Source of the DNA: Platynereis dumerilii
Lineage: Eukaryota > Annelida > Polychaeta > Phyllodocida > Nereididae
Direction of reading: 5' to 3'
Assembly (NCBI GenBank): GCA_026936325.1
Contig: JAPTHN010000080.1
Span: forward strand, 1,429,985-1,493,984
Length of the DNA: 64,000 bases
The position numbers and the translations under genes are program-made. Position 1 is the first letter of the stretch; the number at the start of each line of letters is the position of its first letter. Below are positions 58,908-64,000 of this stretch, piece after piece. The notes beneath the pieces were generated by a model that saw only the letters and a program-made list of their open reading frames with translations, did not search any database and had not been told where the DNA came from.

Positions 58908-59236
58908 GTGGAAAATCCATCCAGAAAGAGTGTTTCGATTTCATAAAGACGAATGGATTGCTGAAGGTTGGCCAAGCCGTGATCACTAAAGCAGGAAATT
59001 TGCACGCCAAGAACATCATTCATGTGTATGGACCACACTGGCAGGGAGGAGGCCTACGGGAGGAAGATCATCTTTTCGACTGTGTCTTGAAGTGTTTGGA
59101 GTTGGCCAAAAGGGAGGATTTCCGTACAATTGCAATACCTGCAATGGGAAGCAGTTTTCCCTTTGATTTTGCTGCCAGGGCCGTCGTGGAAGCCATTTCT
59201 GAATTCTTGGACCAAGATGATGAATGCCCGCTGAAT
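58908..59236 (+). CDS. PARP14-like gene, exon 3: rest of macrodomain
   Basis: Acceptor ATGTATTCAG ends at 58907 and donor AAT|GTAAGT lies at 59237. It enters in phase 1, completing a glycine with exon 2, and leaves in phase 0. The 109 codons continue GGKSIQKECFDFI, VGQAVITKAGNL, KNIIHVYGPHW, then LKCLELAKREDFRTIAIPAM, GSSFPFDFAARAVVEAISEF. This is the full macrodomain body with VIHVVGP-type and IPA.G-type strands. The glycine-rich G.G..G.P loop reads GSSFPFD, so hydrolase activity is doubtful and ADP-ribose binding more likely. The next exon is not found before the window ends; a LINE sits downstream. Confidence 0.9.
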
Positions 59237-59269
59237 GTAAGTCTTGCAAATATGAAATGACGTTCAACT

Positions 59270-59890
59270 ATTTTTGGGCTGAAATTTGTAATCTTTGTAC
59301 AAACTAGTTTGTTACACACTCCGTAGGGAGTACATTCACTGAACAACCTAGCTCGTTTGACAAGCCTGAGCTTGCTCTTTTGTCTACAACCATGTCTTCT
59401 GTTACAACTGTAAGTTCCATATGGTCAATTAGCTAATGGGGTGTGGATTTTCAGAATCATATAAGTATGCAGGTCTTTACCAGAACAGAGCTCTACTTCC
59501 CTACCCAAGTACTAAAATAGTCTGTTGACAATAAATCTGTTACTACTTTGGGGGAGAGCATTTTAATATCCAAGGAGGGCGGGGGGCTTGGAGTTTTATT
59601 TTAATAGATAATTTCTTAAGAATTTTAAGGGTGGCAAATCTCCTGGATTTTTTCAGAAAATACGAAAAATACAATTTTTTCTGCTCTAGATTGTCCCTAG
59701 TTATCAATTTTGTCTAATTACATCATACATCCAATTGCACACATATTCAAGTGGTTACCTTTGTGATGATAGGTGAAGGTCAGTGTTAAATATCATGGTA
59801 AAAGTCCGTTTTTCAAATGTTTTAAACTTATTTTGTGCAAAAGGCAAAGTTGGACACAGCTTGATGGAATAGGAGGACGGGTAAGTTTCT
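59270..59890 (+). other. Intron sequence, no gene seen
   Basis: Includes a GCATTTTAATATCCAAGGAG GGCGGGGG stretch at about 59559 that is a one-ended copy of the MITE that follows. Confidence 0.4.
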
Positions 59891-59895
59891 GAGGG

Positions 59896-60172
59896 TGCGA
59901 CCATTTAATATCAAGGGGGGGGGGGGCTTGAAGTTTTCCCCTTGGTGGGAAATTATTGATTTAATGGTAGCGAAGGCAGAAATTATTTATTTCAAGAGTG
60001 CGAAGTCCGCGAACATTCATTCCAATATCAAGCATCACCTTGTTAAGAAATACCCCCAACCAGAAATTATTCATTTCACAACTGCCCAAAAAGAAATTAT
60101 CACCTAATTCACCAAAACTGAAATTATCTATTTCCAATAAACCTCAAGCCTTGATATGAAATGGTCTCCTCC
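59896..60172. mobile_element. MITE, ends GCGACCATTTAATATCAAGG
   Basis: The left end GCGACCATTTAATATCAAGG...GGCTTGAAGTTT pairs with the right end AAACCTCAAGCCTTGATATGAAATGGTCTCC. The interior has GAAATTAT words repeated four or more times. No coding capacity. Confidence 0.65.
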
Positions 60173-60329
60173 TATAAGCTACAGTTCAAAAACTTGCCAA
60201 TTTGACCTCAATATGGGAATTTTAATATTTACTGACACATAGACAATTTGAAAATAAGGATTAACTTGGAATCTAACAGCAGACAGGGTTGGGTACATGT
60301 GTGATAAACTTGTAAACATATCAAGGAAC

Positions 60330-62985
60330 AATACCAGTTGACATCACTGATCATTATATTAACTTCATTTCCTTAGATCTGACTGACCCTGACGTATGTC
60401 TTGAAAAGAATGTCACTTACAGACTACAGAGTCCAAAACGAGGCGTCAATGAACTCCTTTAGAAATGCTCTTAATGACGCAAACTGGGACGATGTCATAA
60501 ATTCTTCAAATGTAGACACTGCATATAATTCTTTTATTGATATCTACACCAAAATAATGAATGAAAAACTCCCTGTAAGAACTTCTAAGTTTAACAGGAA
60601 ATTTCATAAAATTAAACCGTGGATCACTAAAGGCATCATTACCTCAATGAAACAACGCTACAAATTATCTATAAAACTAAAAAAAACCCGAGACCTAGTA
60701 AGGCGTCAGGAAGAGGAAATTAAATACAAAAGATACAGAAATTGCCTTAATAAATTAATAAGAGCAGCAAAACAACTTCATTGGACAAGTTCAATTAAAA
60801 GTTGCGAAAAAGACATAAAAGCTACTTGGAAGCAAATAAATAATTTACTAAATAAAAATAATAACAAAAACGATGTGACTAATCATTTTATAACAAATGA
60901 TAATGTGACACTAACAAATGCAAATGAAATAGCTAACTCTTTCAATGAATATTTCACAAATGTTGGACCAAATTTATCTAACAAAATAACCCCATGCTCC
61001 AGGCAGCCGAGTACTTTTCTACCTAATTTAAATCTAGTGGGTTCACTCTTTCTTCGGCCAACTTTGCCATGCAGAAGAAGTTGCAAAAATTATTAAAAAA
61101 TTCAAATCAAAATCTTCTTACGGATATAATTAGATTAGTCCAAAAATGTTAAAATCAACCTTTCAGCCAATTCTGAGACCGTTGACTCATATATGTAACC
61201 TTAGTCTTAGGAATGGAATTTTCCCAGACCAAATGAAACTGGCTAAAGTTATCCCAATACATAAAAATGGACCAAAAAGTTCTTTTACAAATTACAGACC
61301 TGTTTCTCTCTTGCCTACGTTCTCTAAGATACTGGAACGACTAGTCTACAATAGATTACAAAATAATCTAAAAAGAAATGATCTATTAACTCCCTGTCAA
61401 TTCGGCTTCAGGGAAAATTTATCCACGGACTTAGCCATACTAAAATTACAAGATCTGATTTCAAGTACTTTAAACAAAAAACATAAAGCCCTAGGACTCT
61501 TTCTTGATCTAAGTAAGGCGTTTGACACGTTAAATCACCATACACTTCTAGACAAGTTATATCACTATGGAATTCGTGGAATAGCCCACAAATGGTTTTC
61601 AAGTTACTTATATGGCAGAAAACAATTCACTTATTTTAAACAGATTAGATCTGATACGCTACACATTTCCACTGGAGTACCGCAGGGCTCCATACTGGGA
61701 CCGCTATTGTTTATATTATATATCAATGATATCGCTCAAACAGCATCCAATGCGCAATTTATAATATTTGCAAAAAATTATCTATCAATGTCTCGAAAAC
61801 TAAATTCATGATCTTTCATACACCAAGGAGCTCAGTAAATGAGGCTAATTTAGACTTTAACCTTAATGGATCTCAAATTGAAAGAGTTCACCAAATTAAA
61901 TTTCTTGGTGTTACTCTTACTGACACGCTAAACTAGAAAAACCGTATTGATGGAACAGCCAATAAAATTTCTCGGATAGCTGGCATTATGAATAAACTTA
62001 AACATGAACTTCCTTCCAATATATTATTCACTATCTACAACTCACTGGTAGTACCGTATTTAAACTACAGATTAATAGCTTGGGGAAATTCACCTAACTC
62101 AACAATTAATAGAATCCAAGTTTTACAAAAAAAGGTCATGAGAATCATTGACAAAAATAAATACAATTCTCACACCACTCATTCCTTTCATAAATACAAA
62201 AGCTTAAAACTAGTCGACTTATACCAGTTCCGATCTTGTCTTTTATATTACAGAGCCCTGAACAATTACTTACCATCATATTTTAAAGATACTTTGAAAG
62301 CAAACGATACAACTCATTATCATTCCACCCGTGGAAAAGCAAATATCCACATAAATTCAGTTCAGTCCCAAATTGGTAAACAATGCCTAAACTACAAAAT
62401 TGCTCAATCCTGGAACAGCTTACCTGAGGACATTAAATCTCATCGTACAGCCTCTATTCATATCTTTACATCTAAATTAAAAACCTTTTTCATCAATAAA
62501 TATTCCTTGCCATGTACCATAAGGAACTGTTACATTTGCAATCGATTTATGCCATAACTGACTCTATTACCTCCATCAGCATTCTACGCAAATTGTCTAC
62601 TTCTATTTTTAGATTTATGATAGATAAAATTTTAATTCTTATCTAGTGTATAAATTGTATGGTCATGTACTCAGAAAATGTAATCCTTGTCACAAGATTG
62701 TATATCCACGTAAATTGTCTTTTTCTATTTTTAGATTTATGATAGATAAAATTTCTATTTTTTTCTAGTGTTTTAAATGTATGGTCATGTAATCAGAGAA
62801 TGTAATCAGTGTTATAAGATTGTAATTATCTAAAAGCTTAATTAGATGCTGTTTTGTAGTACTAAGCAGGAGTCACTCGCAGTTTTTGTCAAAACTATTG
62901 GCCCTGCTGTGCCTTATGATTATATTATATTTATGTATTCATTTTGGTACAAATAAAGTTCAAGTTCAAGTAAAAAAAAAGAAAG
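60330..62985 (+). mobile_element. LINE, CR1/L2/Jockey group, 5'-truncated, catalytic segment lost
   Basis: Begins at the end of the endonuclease (DHYINFISLDL in one frame). A 231-codon linker frame follows, then RT (61146-61811): MKLAKVIPIHKNGPKS, NYRPVSLLP, FGFRENLSTDLA, GLFLDLSKAFDTLNH (motif A), STGVPQGSILGPLLFILYIN (motif B). The next motif should be FADDT but the frame jumps from QFIIFA straight to the KLSINVSKTKFM region, a deletion of about 100 bp that removes both catalytic aspartates. The C-terminal part (61988-62557) is open and ends in WNSLPEDI. There is at least one further frame change near 61.04 kb. The 3' UTR contains a 119-bp tandem duplication (about 62594 and 62713) and AATAAA at 62951. 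Confidence 0.9.
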
Positions 62986-62989
62986 TAAA

Positions 62990-63215
62990 AACCAATTGGC
63001 TATGCATTTTATAATAACGATTCATTTGATGTTTGTTACTTTGGAACTCTCTCCAGCAGAGTTTCTATTGCATCAGTAAACTTCTAAATCATAAATTGTA
63101 TTTCAAGATGAATAGTATATCAAAATAATTATGCTCATTTATCACACAAATTTTAAGAAAACACTGAAAAAAGCAGCCATTACGTTCGGGTTTATAATAG
63201 TAACTTAGAACAAAT
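62990..63215. other. No gene seen
   Basis: AT-rich sequence after the LINE tail. Confidence 0.4.
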
Positions 63216-63221
63216 ACAAAA

Positions 63222-63466
63222 TCAGTCTCCATAGCTCGTATGGGAACCGGACTTTTTGGGAGGGCAGGCGACGTTTTGCCCGAATTTCATAATCCAAATT
63301 CTGGGGCATTTTATCATAAAATCCCTTGGGGACCATTGATTTTCTCTAATGTTACTTTGATCATCTGCCCGAAATAATTTTAGTCTGCTTGCCCGAATTT
63401 CCACTGTTTACCAAACTTTTGGCGGGGCGATTGCCCCCCCTTGCCCCCCTGTCCGATAAGCCTATA
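63222..63466. mobile_element. MITE relic of the GGCGTA family
   Basis: Shares TTTTGGGAGGGCAGGCGA, TTGCCCGAATTTC and the CCCCCCTTGCCCCCCTGTCC run with the 54.06- and 58.56-kb copies. The ends are less clear (CATAGCTCGTATGG / CGATAAGCCTATAT). Confidence 0.45.
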
Positions 63467-63539
63467 TACTATGCCATAGAAATTAGAGTATATGCGATAC
63501 ATGTACCTCTATTTTGGTCAAGATTGTCCATAAAGAGTT

Positions 63540-63640
63540 TCTCTATTACAGTCCTTGTCATACTCACGTGGAATTTCAAGTTTTTTGTAGGGACCATCTC
63601 AGATCTGTGTTATAAGCTACAAATGAGGAAAGATTTTACA
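63540..63640 (-). repeat. LINE fragment
   Basis: TTACAGTCCTTGTCATACTC ACGTGGAATTTCAAGTTTTT matches TTACAGTCCTCGTCATACTT ACATGGAATCTCAAGTTCTT at about 34200, inside the LINE relic there. Confidence 0.5.
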
Positions 63641-63924
63641 GTGGAGGTCCCTAACTAAAGGGGCAAAAAGAATCAGCCAAGTGCTATTTGTCATCAATTT
63701 ATGTGTACTGCAGTGGTGGAGCTTCTTGAGTTTCTGGAGGGGGCCACTAGGAAGTTGGCCTTGCAGATATGCTTTCCCTATAGCAGGAGTACCCTCCAAA
63801 TTTACCTCCAATATTAGGAGGGTACTCATGCTACAGCGAAGGTAGCTGTGACTACAATTTACAAATCAAGTATATATTTGCCCCTCTTTATGCTCAGTAG
63901 CTCCATCACTGCATGACCTTGGGA

Positions 63925-63960
63925 GCCACTCAACCATGACTGTCATGGTTGAGTGATTGG
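63925..63960. repeat. Short perfect hairpin
   Basis: CACTCAACCATGAC, one base, then the exact complement GTCATGGTTGAGTG. Purpose unknown. Confidence 0.7.
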
Positions 63961-64000
63961 GGACCATATCCAAAGCTCACCTGGAGCATAATATTATCCC

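Overview
This is animal nuclear DNA. It is AT-rich and intron-split, with decayed CR1/L2-type LINEs, many short inverted-repeat DNA transposons, tRNA-type SINE heads and TAGA microsatellites. The transposon mix and a PARP14-like macrodomain gene suggest a marine invertebrate, probably a deuterostome such as an echinoderm. That placement is an inference from style; no marker in the window settles it.

Only one host gene can be read with confidence. It is a PARP14-like gene on the + strand with three phase-consistent exons: 49876-50337 (KH-like region), 53093-53198 (start of a macrodomain) and 58908-59236 (rest of the macrodomain). Its introns hold inverted-repeat transposons. A decayed, related exon lies just upstream (49269-49560). 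A CpG-rich stretch with a perfect NRF1-type palindrome at 45600-45613 may be its promoter. A second possible host locus is a leucine-rich-repeat reading frame on the - strand at 1088-1921. It has no methionine codon, so it is an inner exon or a relic.

The rest is mostly mobile DNA. 0-11 kb: a Tc1 fragment, a SINE, and an old broken gypsy-like LTR element (- strand, about 4.6-11 kb) cut by an inverted-repeat element full of nested satellites. 11-15.5 kb: an 1840-bp fold-back, TAGA arrays and a hairpin. 15.5-26.4 kb: three nested layers, namely a transposon with about 220-bp inverted ends, a LINE 3' fragment inside it, and inside both a young 9-kb LTR element (172/161-bp LTRs, ATGA target duplication, primer-binding site, polypurine tract) with no recognisable polymerase. 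27.4-31.6 kb: two CACT...AGTG-ended elements, each with what looks like a two-exon non-coding transcription unit. 33-39 kb: LINE relics, small inverted-repeat elements and microsatellites. 39.8-45.4 kb: a 5.6-kb element with about 720-bp inverted ends. 46.8-47.5 kb: a minisatellite. 48.5-63 kb: LINE pieces and the PARP14-like gene, including a 669-bp hAT-like fold-back inserted in a second copy of the 11-kb fold-back with a perfect 8-bp target duplication. 60.3-63 kb: a long LINE that has lost its catalytic YADD segment.

The most unusual items are the paired elements with spliced units (27.4-31.6 kb), the polymerase-less young LTR element, the fold-back inside a fold-back, and three hairpins sharing a GC-rich loop at 9.5, 15.4 and 44.5 kb.
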